From a virus: DNA of 29,045 nt. The stretch is from IMG/VR virus record IMGVR_UViG_3300007516_000095, positions 1 through 29,045 of that record; one strand, written 5' to 3'. Positions within the stretch are counted from its first letter, which is position 1. Every line of letters starts with the position of its first letter. The notes under the pieces are model-generated. The model was not told where the DNA came from. It did no database searches and was given only the letters and a program-made list of their open reading frames with translations. Both the position numbers and the translations under genes were made by a program. Below are positions 1-6,643 of this stretch, piece by piece.

Positions 1-22
1 ATAAGAATATAAAACTCTATTT

Positions 23-64
23 GAAAAGACTAGGTCCCATTGGCGCGCCGACGGGACTCAGTCT
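23..64 (-). terminator. Candidate terminator downstream of the terminase gene
   Basis: An imperfect inverted repeat (arms 27-38 and 53-64, one internal two-base mismatch) has a loop containing the palindrome GGCGCGCC. Read on the minus strand, the hairpin is followed by TTTTC and an AT-rich stretch, as expected of an intrinsic terminator for the leftward terminase transcript. The T-run is short, so this is a moderate call. The remaining bases of 1-149 hold no gene I can support. Confidence 0.4.
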
Positions 65-149
65 TTCATAGCGAGCTTTTTTTTCCGTTTGAAATGTAAA
101 AAGTCCATCTGTCAAGAATTTCGCCTTTTCGGACCCCCGCGCGCGCGAG

Positions 150-1949
150 CTACGCCAGACACGCCTCGCTGTTCACGAGTGCGTCTTGCAGATCCTTAAA
201 ACTAACCCGTCGCCTGTATCCCTTAGCCCCAACCTCTTCTGGTGGGTCTACTGCCACTAAGCCTAAACGTTGTCGCGCGCAGTCTAGCGCGAGAAACGCT
301 GCGTCTGCTAAGTCTGGTGACTTGCCGAAGCGGCTCTTGAACTCTGCTTTAGATTCGAGTTTCACTTTGAGCGTGCCGGTTTTGATCAAATCGTAATCTC
401 TCGAAGTGATCTCTTGAGCTAAGTCTGACGTAACGCCGAATAGCTGTTTTGTTCGCATTAGCTCTTTGCCGACAAACCACAGCTCGCCAACTCTGTTCGT
501 GTAAAGCTCTTCGCCAGTAAGCTTGCTGTTCGCGCTCACACGCTTGTCAGTGGGCTTGCCGCCGAACTGGACGCGCAGTATCTGGTTGCTCCACTCGCCA
601 GCTAGCACGTCGCAGAACGGCGAGCCAGCACCAGTAGCGTCTACTGCTAAGTGGTCTGGCGCGATGTTCAGCTTAGTGCAAATCGCTATCACTTTATGCG
701 TGATCTGGTAAGTCCGTGGCACCGCTTTGTTCGTCGCGTCGTCGTTGATATTAAAAGACTCGCCCAACTCACACACGTAGTGGCCAGCACTGTTGTAGCC
801 AACGCGCGCAGTATAAAGAATTGTCCGGTCGCCGCCAGACGTAAACGCCGGATCTAAGCCAGCAACCATTGTCGGCTGGCCGGCCCATTCAACTTTTCCC
901 ATTGCCCCACTATTTGTAAGCTCAGCTTCTGAGTAAACACTTGTCGTTTCGTCGCTGTCGAAAAACACCGCTCTGACCATTCGCATGTAGCCTCTGCTGT
1001 TTTCGCCCAGCAGTAGCCTGTCTTCTGCGAGCTTCTCTTCAGTCGGCATCCAGCCGTAAAGCTTCTTGCCAGCCATTACGTTCGGTGAGCGTTCGCCGTC
1101 TAAGCGCATATACCGCCCACCCCACTTCGTTTGCCATTCGTATGCGAGCATAGTGTCGATGCTGTCCCAGCCATCTTTCGGCTCTGACCACACGCCGAAA
1201 GCGTCAAAGCGTGAATTCGGATTTGCCATTCCGATTAGCTGGAAATACGGATTGTTACTCAAGTTGGAGATGCCAGCTTGAATGATGGCTTCACTAAGCT
1301 CGCTCAGCTCGTCGCCAATCAGAATGACTCGCTTCTGCTTCAAGCCGATGAACTTGCCAATTGCTTCTCGCGTCTTGCTCTTTTCCGCTGCAATGAGCGA
1401 CAAGCCAGCACGCTCGATGAGCAAGCCGTTTTCATCGACGTATGCTGCGTTGCCGATTGAATCCCTAATCTTGATCGGTGCACCGTCGATCACAGACAGC
1501 AACGAAATAACGCTGCCCCAAATACGCTTGCGTGCTTCTCGTAGCGTCGTGCTTGTCATGAGCACGAGCGTATCACGCGGCTGCGACAGCCAGTTCACGA
1601 TGCCCCATGCGGCCATTGTGTGCGACTTGCCGGAACTAGATGAGCCGCCGATTGCTAAATACTTGTTTTCAATTGCCGCGAAGATCATCTCTTCGGCCCA
1701 CTGGTGTCTTACCATCATGTGTTCTGGCAGATCGTCTCTGTTCCACAACTCGTCGCAAATGCGCCAGAAGTAAAACTCTTTTGCGATTGCGCGCTTGTGG
1801 TGTGCAAAGCCATACAGCAGCGCAGTAAGTAAGCTAGTGGGCCTAATCAGCAGGCCGCCGACATCCATTTGTTTTGTTTTCGGATCGATGCGCGGCTCCA
1901 AAATCTTTTTTCTGCTTTTAGCGTTGCGTTTCTCGTTGGCTGTGCTCAT
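150..1949 (-). CDS. terL: Terminase large subunit (packaging ATPase-nuclease)
   Basis: This is the motor protein that pumps phage DNA into the prohead and cuts it. The 599-residue product has a Walker A motif at about residues 101-109 (GGSSSSGKS) and a Walker B at about 207-214 (RVILIGDEL). The C-terminal RNase H-like nuclease has spaced acidic residues: D366 in AGLDPAF, D437 in LAVDATG, and D546/D549 in PDLADAA. The reading frame stays open upstream to 2141, but I chose the ATG at 1947-1949 (MSTANEK) because a longer version would run through the divergent HTH gene and adds nothing family-like. The length is usual for the family. The gene is transcribed away from the early operon; in a circular or permuted genome it would lie upstream of the portal operon at the right edge. 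Confidence 0.93.
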   Translation of the reverse strand: MSTANEKRNAKSRKKILEPRIDPKTKQMDVGGLLIRPTSLLTALLYGFAHHKRAIAKEFYFWRICDELWNRDDLPEHMMVRHQWAEEMIFAAIENKYLAIGGSSSSGKSHTMAAWGIVNWLSQPRDTLVLMTSTTLREARKRIWGSVISLLSVIDGAPIKIRDSIGNAAYVDENGLLIERAGLSLIAAEKSKTREAIGKFIGLKQKRVILIGDELSELSEAIIQAGISNLSNNPYFQLIGMANPNSRFDAFGVWSEPKDGWDSIDTMLAYEWQTKWGGRYMRLDGERSPNVMAGKKLYGWMPTEEKLAEDRLLLGENSRGYMRMVRAVFFDSDETTSVYSEAELTNSGAMGKVEWAGQPTMVAGLDPAFTSGGDRTILYTARVGYNSAGHYVCELGESFNINDDATNKAVPRTYQITHKVIAICTKLNIAPDHLAVDATGAGSPFCDVLAGEWSNQILRVQFGGKPTDKRVSANSKLTGEELYTNRVGELWFVGKELMRTKQLFGVTSDLAQEITSRDYDLIKTGTLKVKLESKAEFKSRFGKSPDLADAAFLALDCARQRLGLVAVDPPEEVGAKGYRRRVSFKDLQDALVNSEACLA

Positions 1950-1985
1950 TGTGTTTGCTATACAAGATAATTCAATGGCAAACAA
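1936..1985. promoter_or_regulatory. Overlapping divergent promoters between terL and the early operon
   Basis: On the plus strand, TTGGCT (1936-1941) and an extended -10 TGCTATACA (-10 at 1959-1964) are separated by 17 bp, predicting a start near 1971, about four bases before the ATG at 1975. On the minus strand, TTGTTT (complement of 1980-1985) and TATAGC (complement of 1957-1962) are also 17 bp apart, predicting a start next to the terminase ATG at 1949. The two -10 boxes share the same TATA. Both transcripts would be almost leaderless. These are consensus matches by eye only. Confidence 0.4.
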
Positions 1986-2610
1986 GAGTAAGAAAAACCG
2001 GCCAATCGTAGAAAAAGCGCTAGAGTTAGACGCAACCGGCATGTCCAACGCTGAGATTTCGCGCCAGTTAGGCGTGCACTGTAATACTGTTCGCGGTTGG
2101 TTTAAAGCTTTAGGCATGCCGCCGAAGAAAATGGGCAGCAACTATTTACATGTTGCGCGCAGTGCTGCGAAGACAGAAGAGCGTGCCGACAAATTAGAAG
2201 AACTGGCGGAAGGGCTAGAAGACAATCTGGAAAAATTGGCGAGTGGCATATCCACTGAAATCAGACTCGCCGCTAGCGAAGAAGAAGACTATGCAATTGC
2301 TGATCTAGCAGAATGCCAATCGTCGCCAGCCGATAAGTATCAATCGTATGTTGCAGCAGCTGCAATCAAGATCATGCGCGATTCGATCAAGTCGCTCAGA
2401 GGCCCGAAGTCCATTCGAGAACTCAGCGAACTAGATCAACTTATCCGTAGAAATTTGGGCTTGAACTCTAAGACTTCTGGCGGCTCTGGCAAGATGCAAA
2501 TTGATATTAGTATCTTGAACAACACGCTAGCGGACAGAGGCAAAGGAACAGTGAAAGAAATGCGCAAGACAATCGACGCAGAAATTCTACCGGCCAAACC
2601 AAATGATTAG
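1975..2610 (+). CDS. Helix-turn-helix protein, possible small terminase subunit or regulator
   Basis: This is a 211-residue protein. Residues about 10-45 form a clear helix-turn-helix: a helix, then MSNAEISRQLG, then a recognition helix around CNTVRGWFKALG. The rest is charged and helical (EERADKLEELAEGLEDNLEKL), with an ISELxELDQLIRRNLGLN-type helix near the C-terminus, as seen in some small terminase subunits. Small terminases bind DNA through such an N-terminal domain and bring the large subunit to the packaging site. The gene is divergent from terL across only 25 bp, so a transcription regulator acting on the shared promoter is the main alternative. I chose the ATG at 1975 because the upstream part of the open frame is antisense to terL. 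The 3' end overlaps the next gene by 8 bp. Confidence 0.55.
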   Translation: MANKSKKNRPIVEKALELDATGMSNAEISRQLGVHCNTVRGWFKALGMPPKKMGSNYLHVARSAAKTEERADKLEELAEGLEDNLEKLASGISTEIRLAASEEEDYAIADLAECQSSPADKYQSYVAAAAIKIMRDSIKSLRGPKSIRELSELDQLIRRNLGLNSKTSGGSGKMQIDISILNNTLADRGKGTVKEMRKTIDAEILPAKPND

Positions 2611-2863
2611 CCGACTTGATTTCGACGGCAGCGCGCAAAAAGAAATTGTGCCAGTTTTGCTAGCTGGCATGAGCAGAGCGCTAATCGGCACAGTTGAGTC
2701 TTCTGACAGCACTTTGAAACTGTGCTACAGCTACGTGCTGCTGATCGAAGAGTTAGTCAAAGAAGGCTACAGCAAAGAAAAAGCAAAAAAAGCTGTTGAC
2801 GAGTTGTCGTTAATCAAGTTTGATGGGTCTTCACCAGCGATATTGAAGTCGCTAGAATTATGA
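2603..2863 (+). CDS. Hypothetical protein, 86 residues
   Basis: I do not recognise this protein. It is soluble and mostly helical, with a central hydrophobic helix (LCYSYVLLIEELV) followed by GYSKEKAKKAVDEL, which has the look of a small helical-bundle (UBA-like) segment; this is only an impression. It overlaps the HTH gene by 8 bp upstream, and its stop codon overlaps the methyltransferase start in an ATGA arrangement, so it is almost certainly translated with its neighbours. There are no cysteines arranged for metal binding and no signal peptide. Confidence 0.7.
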   Translation: MISRLDFDGSAQKEIVPVLLAGMSRALIGTVESSDSTLKLCYSYVLLIEELVKEGYSKEKAKKAVDELSLIKFDGSSPAILKSLEL

Positions 2864-3570
2864 CTGCTAAAGTAAATAGACTTCGCCACTTAGACTTGTT
2901 CAGTGGAATCGGTGGATTCGCACTAGCTGCAAAATGGGTAGGCGGCATAGACACGGTGGGGTTCTGCGAAATAGATCCGTGGGCGCAGAAAGTTCTAGCC
3001 AAAAATTTTCCGGATGTTCCAATATGTTCGGACATTAAAAATCTCTCAACAACACAGTATGGAAAAATTGATCTCATCACCGGAGGAATACCGTGCCAAC
3101 CATTCTCAAAGAGTGGTAAGCACGGCGGACTCAGCGACGAAAGGTATCTCTGGAGCGAAATGCTCAGAATTATTACACACACGCGACCCGCTAAAGTGTT
3201 GGTTGAAAATGTTCCTCCAATATTGGTAAAAGCGAGCGACCAAATTCAAACCGACTTGGAAGATCAGGGCTACGCCGTCCAGACGTTTCTGCTTCCAGCT
3301 AGTGCTGTCGGAGCGAATCACGAGCGAAACAGATGGTTTGCCGTGGCTATGCACACCAACACTTTGCGATGCAGTGGGGAACAAAGGAAGATCAAAGAGG
3401 TTCCAAAGCAAGACGCCAACACCTTCGGAATTCATTGGCGGGAAGCCCCATCCGGAGTGGCTAGAATATTTAATGGGCTACCCAAAACAGTGGACCGAAA
3501 CAGAGGACTAGCAAACGCTGTCGTGCCACAAGTTGCTGCTGAGATACTGCGCTGCATGCTAACAATATAA
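2860..3570 (+). CDS. dcm: DNA (cytosine-5) methyltransferase
   Basis: It transfers a methyl group from S-adenosylmethionine to cytosine C5, probably to shield phage DNA from restriction. The canonical motifs appear in order: motif I LFSGIGGFALAA (about residues 13-24), motif II CEIDPWAQ, motif III CSDI, motif IV GGIPCQPFS with the catalytic Cys, motif VI ENVPP, motif VIII VGANHERNRWF, and a motif X-like GLANAVVPQVAAEIL (Ala where Gly is usual). At 236 residues it is short, so its target-recognition region is small. Oddly, the +1 frame across 3344-3511 also reads like a methyltransferase C-terminus (PEWLEYLMGYPKQWT), reported as a finding. The start overlaps the previous stop by 4 bp. No restriction endonuclease partner is adjacent. 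Confidence 0.9.
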   Translation: MTAKVNRLRHLDLFSGIGGFALAAKWVGGIDTVGFCEIDPWAQKVLAKNFPDVPICSDIKNLSTTQYGKIDLITGGIPCQPFSKSGKHGGLSDERYLWSEMLRIITHTRPAKVLVENVPPILVKASDQIQTDLEDQGYAVQTFLLPASAVGANHERNRWFAVAMHTNTLRCSGEQRKIKEVPKQDANTFGIHWREAPSGVARIFNGLPKTVDRNRGLANAVVPQVAAEILRCMLTI

Positions 3571-3575
3571 CTCTA

Positions 3576-3743
3576 ATGAACAAAACACTACTAATACTAA
3601 AACGGCTCATCGAGCTGCCTTTCGTGCTTGCGATCACGCTGACGATTGCCGCTGCGGTCTTTCTCGTTTCCACTGCAATAGCAGTATTTAGGCCAAAAGA
3701 CGTGCGCTTTTCTGAATGGATCAACGCGACGCTCGAAGATTAA
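3576..3743 (+). CDS. Small single-span membrane protein, 55 residues
   Basis: A short basic N-terminus (MNKTLLILKRLIE) is followed by one long hydrophobic helix at about residues 14-38 (PFVLAITLTIAAAVFLVS onward), then a short charged tail ending in ATLED. It lies 5 bp after the methyltransferase stop and before the lipoprotein gene, in the same direction, so it is probably real despite its size. I do not recognise the family. A role at the host inner membrane is inferred only from the helix. Confidence 0.55.
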   Translation: MNKTLLILKRLIELPFVLAITLTIAAAVFLVSTAIAVFRPKDVRFSEWINATLED

Positions 3744-3753
3744 AAATTGAATT

Positions 3754-3787
3754 TTTTACTTGCGCTGCTCAGCAAGAACAAGTAAAA
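3754..3787. repeat. 9-bp perfect inverted repeat upstream of the lipoprotein gene
   Basis: TTTTACTTG (3754-3762) and CAAGTAAAA (3779-3787) are perfect complements separated by 16 bases. They sit between the small membrane protein stop (3743) and the ATG at 3800. It could be an operator or an mRNA hairpin shielding the start region. There is no T-run after it on the plus strand, so it is not a good plus-strand terminator. Confidence 0.45.
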
Positions 3788-3799
3788 CTACCACACGTT

Positions 3800-4441
3800 A
3801 TGAAAAAACTATTCACACTCACCAGCTGCTTGCTACTAACAAGCTGCTCGCTCAAGCAAATTGTAGTTACCAGCACCGCCGGTGCGGTTGCTATTGGGGC
3901 CGAAGTTGTTGGCAAGAGCAAGCTAGATAATCCAGAAACAACCAAAGTAATTGAGAACATCGACACTACTGGCACGATCCGATCTTTAGGCGGCATGCTC
4001 GTAGACGACCGACATTTTCTGCACGTGAGCCATTGGCCCCATAAGATTGGCCAAACCATTACGCTTACTGGCAAAGACGGCAAGATTGTCACGCGAAACA
4101 TTGTCTCTAAGACATTGATTCACGACGATCTCTCAATCATCGAAATCACACCAGTAGACTTGAACAACCACACGCTGCTGCCAATTGCAGCAGCAAAGTT
4201 GCGCGTGCCGACGACAGTGTTGCGTATTGTCAAAGAGCCATTTGGCACGATTGTAAAAGCAAAGAGCGACAAATATCTTTCGCTTAATCCTGCAAGATGG
4301 CAAATCAACTACGGTGATTCTGGCAAAGCATGGATTCAAGAACAGAACGGCAAGCACGTAGTAGTCGGCCTAACGTCAACGCAAAGGGGCACCGGACCAA
4401 ACTTGCACAAGCTCTACACTGAGTTTAAGCAAAGCAAGTAG
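3800..4441 (+). CDS. Trypsin-like serine protease lipoprotein
   Basis: The N-terminus is a short lipoprotein signal (MKKLFTLTSCLLLTSC, lipid-modified Cys16 in an LTSC lipobox), so the product should be exported and membrane-anchored. The mature part fits a chymotrypsin-fold protease: His78 in HVSHWP at the place of the usual AAHC, Asp109/110 in HDDLSIIEI at the place of DLALL, and Ser174 in NYGDSGKAWI, the classic GDSG. A strand typical of the fold (HVVVGLTS) follows. The total is 213 residues. I chose the ATG at 3800 because the upstream extension in this frame has no signal features. What it cleaves is unknown; superinfection exclusion or envelope modification are possibilities without direct support. 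Confidence 0.68.
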   Translation: MKKLFTLTSCLLLTSCSLKQIVVTSTAGAVAIGAEVVGKSKLDNPETTKVIENIDTTGTIRSLGGMLVDDRHFLHVSHWPHKIGQTITLTGKDGKIVTRNIVSKTLIHDDLSIIEITPVDLNNHTLLPIAAAKLRVPTTVLRIVKEPFGTIVKAKSDKYLSLNPARWQINYGDSGKAWIQEQNGKHVVVGLTSTQRGTGPNLHKLYTEFKQSK

Positions 4442-4449
4442 AAAATACT

Positions 4450-4683
4450 ATGTTTAATAAACAGACACCAGAGATGAATCCAACTACTCTGATTAGAGTA
4501 GAGTTACCACATAGCGATTTCAGATATGACAGTAAGCAACTAACTGGACTATACTACAGAGTCATACCGGATAGCGCACGCGACGTTTTTTATATGCAAA
4601 CTATACAATCCTTTATACCTGAATCCGGCGACGGCTTACTGGTGCGCGCAGACTTGATGCCGACTTATTATCGTAGAGACTAA
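4450..4683 (+). CDS. Hypothetical protein, 77 residues
   Basis: No family is recognised. The product is a small soluble protein rich in Tyr, Arg and Asp, without signal peptide or membrane segment. It starts 8 bp after the protease lipoprotein, preceded by the A-rich GTAGAAAATACT rather than a Shine-Dalgarno sequence. Its TAA stop shares one base with the next ATG (TAATG), so the two are probably coupled. Confidence 0.6.
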   Translation: MFNKQTPEMNPTTLIRVELPHSDFRYDSKQLTGLYYRVIPDSARDVFYMQTIQSFIPESGDGLLVRADLMPTYYRRD

Positions 4684-4868
4684 TGAGAATTTACCTAAAG
4701 CCATCGATCGAAGAAGAGCCGGACATCAATAACATTAACTCTTCTGTATGGAGGCTTTACGTTAACGATCAGCTATTTCCTGATTCAATTAACAGTCTAA
4801 TGTCACTTTCAGATGCACACAAAGTATTGTGCAAACTATCAGAAATAGAAGACTTACTAGAATACTAG
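4683..4868 (+). CDS. Hypothetical protein, 61 residues
   Basis: No family is recognised. This small acidic protein has a helical C-terminus (AHKVLCKLSEIEDLLEY). It is coupled to the preceding gene through TAATG and ends 4 bp before the DUF1599-type gene. Operon position and tight spacing are the main support that it is coding. Confidence 0.6.
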   Translation: MRIYLKPSIEEEPDINNINSSVWRLYVNDQLFPDSINSLMSLSDAHKVLCKLSEIEDLLEY

Positions 4869-4872
4869 CTCA

Positions 4873-5256
4873 ATGAAGCCAGAAAAACTAATACAAATAC
4901 ACGAGCAGACTTGCGCTTCTGCACTTAACGTTATGCGCAAAAAGAACAGCGACTACACCGGCGGCGAGAACGCGCCAGATGCGCTGTTGAACTTCAAAGC
5001 AGCAAGCTCGTTCGGCCTGCATCCGGTTACTGGCTTGCTGTTGCGCATGCAAGACAAGCTGATGCGCTTACACTCGTTTGCTTCAGACGGCCAGCTTAAA
5101 GTGTCTGATGAAACAGTGCTAGACGCTTGCGAAGATTTAGTAAACTACTCTATTCTATGCAAAGCGCTCTTCGTCGATGATAAAAAAAGTGAGCCAACAG
5201 CTAAAGAAGAAGTGCCAATGGGCTGGCTTAAATCATTTAACGAAGGCGACAAATGA
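4873..5256 (+). CDS. DUF1599-type (nucleotide modification associated) protein
   Basis: This 127-residue protein matches the pattern of the DUF1599 family, also called nucleotide modification associated domain 1. The matching parts are KKNSDYTGGENA near residues 24-35, a helix with NFKAASSFGLHPVTGLLLRMQDKLMR, and a late SDETVLDACEDLVNYSILC. The family looks like an all-alpha, MazG-like nucleotide-handling protein and is frequent beside phage DNA-metabolism genes; its chemistry is not settled. The C-terminus ends in a charged tail, and the last 4 bp overlap the resolvase start. I see no base-modifying enzyme next to it other than the cytosine methyltransferase 1.3 kb upstream. Confidence 0.65.
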   Translation: MKPEKLIQIHEQTCASALNVMRKKNSDYTGGENAPDALLNFKAASSFGLHPVTGLLLRMQDKLMRLHSFASDGQLKVSDETVLDACEDLVNYSILCKALFVDDKKSEPTAKEEVPMGWLKSFNEGDK

Positions 5257-5738
5257 TCGTTGGCGTAGACAATGGACTAAACGGTGGCTTGTGTGCAATA
5301 AGTGCGCACGCTGGCGATGTCATACTCTACGCTGCGATGCCCACTTGTTTAGTGGGCAAGAAAACCGAAACAGACGTTCGTGCTGTGAAAGAATGGCTGC
5401 TTGAATTAAATACTGATTTTGTTCTTGCAATCGAAGAGCCGTTGCACTTTGCTAGAACAAGTCAAGCGATGCGCTCAATGGCGCTGTCGTTTGGCAAGCT
5501 GATTGGCATGAGTGAATCGTGTGGCTACGAAGTCGAACGCATTCAAGTTGCAGAGTGGCAGAAAAAAATGTTAGTGAAATGGGGTAAAGGACAAACGAAA
5601 CAAGCTGCGCTGCGCGTAGCAAACAAGCTTAAGCCAGACGAAAGCTGGCTGGCAACTGCGAGAAGTCGCGTCGCACATGACGGCATAGTGGACGCTTACT
5701 TACTTGCTGAATTTTACAGAACAAACAAAACAAAATGA
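5253..5738 (+). CDS. RuvC-like Holliday junction resolvase
   Basis: This is a junction-cutting endonuclease that would clear branched DNA before packaging. The RNase H-fold acidic residues are in the expected places: Asp6 in GVDNGLNGGLCAI, Glu61/Glu62 in LAIEEP, and His142/Asp143 with Asp147 in AHDGIVDAYLLAEF. Its 161 residues are usual for phage RuvC-type enzymes. A basic central region (KKMLVKWGKGQTKQ) suits DNA binding. It overlaps by 4 bp at both ends with its neighbours, so it is translationally coupled to the DUF1599-type gene and the RNA ligase gene. Confidence 0.83.
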   Translation: MIVGVDNGLNGGLCAISAHAGDVILYAAMPTCLVGKKTETDVRAVKEWLLELNTDFVLAIEEPLHFARTSQAMRSMALSFGKLIGMSESCGYEVERIQVAEWQKKMLVKWGKGQTKQAALRVANKLKPDESWLATARSRVAHDGIVDAYLLAEFYRTNKTK

Positions 5739-6289
5739 CAAACGAACAATTCAAACCATTCGGCAAGATAGCGCGCCTATCGCGAGAAATGGTAATCAGT
5801 GAAAAAATCGACGGCACTAATGCTCAGCTAACTATCACTGAAGATGGCCAGCTACTAGCGGGCAGCAGAAATCGCTGGCTAACACCGGCCAGCGACAACG
5901 CTGGCTTTGCCGGATGGGCAGAAGATAATAAGAGCGAGCTACTAAAATTAGGAGTTGGCACTCATTTCGGAGAGTGGTGGGGCGCGGGCATCCAGCGTAA
6001 ATATGGGCTCGCTGAAAAGCGGTTCAGCCTATTTAACACGAGTAGGTGGTGCGACAATTCAGAGAGACCTGAATGCTGCGGCGTAGTCCCAGTGCTATAC
6101 AAAGGTATATTTGAAAGTGGCATAATCGAAGAAATGGTTGACCACTTGAGAATAAATGGTAGCGTAGCAGCGCCGGAGTTCATGGACCCAGAAGGCGTAG
6201 TGATTTTTCACGTAGCCGCGAACATGTTCTTCAAGAAGACGTGCAAAAAAGATTACGCGCACAAAAACGAAAGAAATGACAAACGATAA
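5735..6289 (+). CDS. RNA ligase family protein (nucleotidyltransferase core)
   Basis: It has the marks of the covalent nucleotidyltransferase superfamily: motif I KIDGTN with the adenylated Lys24, GSRNRW after it, GEWWGAGIQRKYGL (Glu80) in the motif III region, DPEGVVIFH (Glu153) as motif IV, and FKKTCKKDY as motif V. At 184 residues it is only the core domain, with no clear C-terminal add-on, as in small Rnl2/DRB0094-like phage RNA ligases. Such enzymes typically reseal RNAs cut by host defences such as anticodon nucleases. No polynucleotide kinase gene is visible in the window. It overlaps the resolvase gene by 4 bp and the next gene by 14 bp. Confidence 0.82.
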   Translation: MTNEQFKPFGKIARLSREMVISEKIDGTNAQLTITEDGQLLAGSRNRWLTPASDNAGFAGWAEDNKSELLKLGVGTHFGEWWGAGIQRKYGLAEKRFSLFNTSRWCDNSERPECCGVVPVLYKGIFESGIIEEMVDHLRINGSVAAPEFMDPEGVVIFHVAANMFFKKTCKKDYAHKNERNDKR

Positions 6290-6518
6290 TTATAGCGCTG
6301 GCTATAACGCGGCTACGTCAACCAAGCTTGAGAATGAAAATTGGATCTACAAATACGGCTACACGCTAACCAACGATTACCTAACGACGGGACTCTTTTA
6401 CAGCATCCTGTTTGAAAAGCCAAGCATGGAAGAACACAGCGGACCAGACGACCTACTGTTAGCCATCTACAATGGAAGAAAAACACTCAACGACCTTTAC
6501 CCAGAAACAACACAATGA
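6276..6518 (+). CDS. Hypothetical protein, 80 residues
   Basis: No family is recognised. The protein is Tyr- and Asn-rich in its first half (NDNYSAGYNAATSTKLEN) and acidic toward the end. There are no membrane segments. It overlaps the RNA ligase 3' end by 14 bp and its TGA overlaps the next ATG (ATGA), supporting it as part of the translated chain. Confidence 0.65.
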   Translation: MTNDNYSAGYNAATSTKLENENWIYKYGYTLTNDYLTTGLFYSILFEKPSMEEHSGPDDLLLAIYNGRKTLNDLYPETTQ

Positions 6519-6643
6519 AAACAGATAACGGACAATTCGACCCCAACAAACCCTTCACGACTCGTGACGGTGGAGAGGCTCATCTACTTGCCTCAGATAT
6601 GAGTGGCATCTGGCATCCCGCAACGATGGAGGCGAAGCCATGA
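6515..6643 (+). CDS. Short ORF ending in the cassette tail TMEAKP, 42 residues
   Basis: A 42-residue frame starts at the ATGA overlap with the previous gene. Its last residues, HPATMEAKP, repeat almost exactly at the ends of the two Cys-triplet proteins downstream. The reason is visible in the DNA: ATGGAGGCGAAGCCATGA encodes MEAKP-stop and at the same time supplies a GGAGG ribosome-binding site and the next ATG. It could be a true small protein, or the worn remnant of another cassette that lost its Cys block. No function can be assigned. Confidence 0.5.
   Translation: MKTDNGQFDPNKPFTTRDGGEAHLLASDMSGIWHPATMEAKP

Noticed and set aside
110-115. Perfect TTGACA on the minus strand just left of the terminase stop
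   Set aside because: No acceptable -10 box lies 15 to 19 bp downstream of it, so I do not call a promoter.
1950-2141. Longer N-terminus for the large terminase
   Set aside because: The extra 64 residues lie antisense to the HTH gene and have no terminase-like features; ATG at 1949 suffices.
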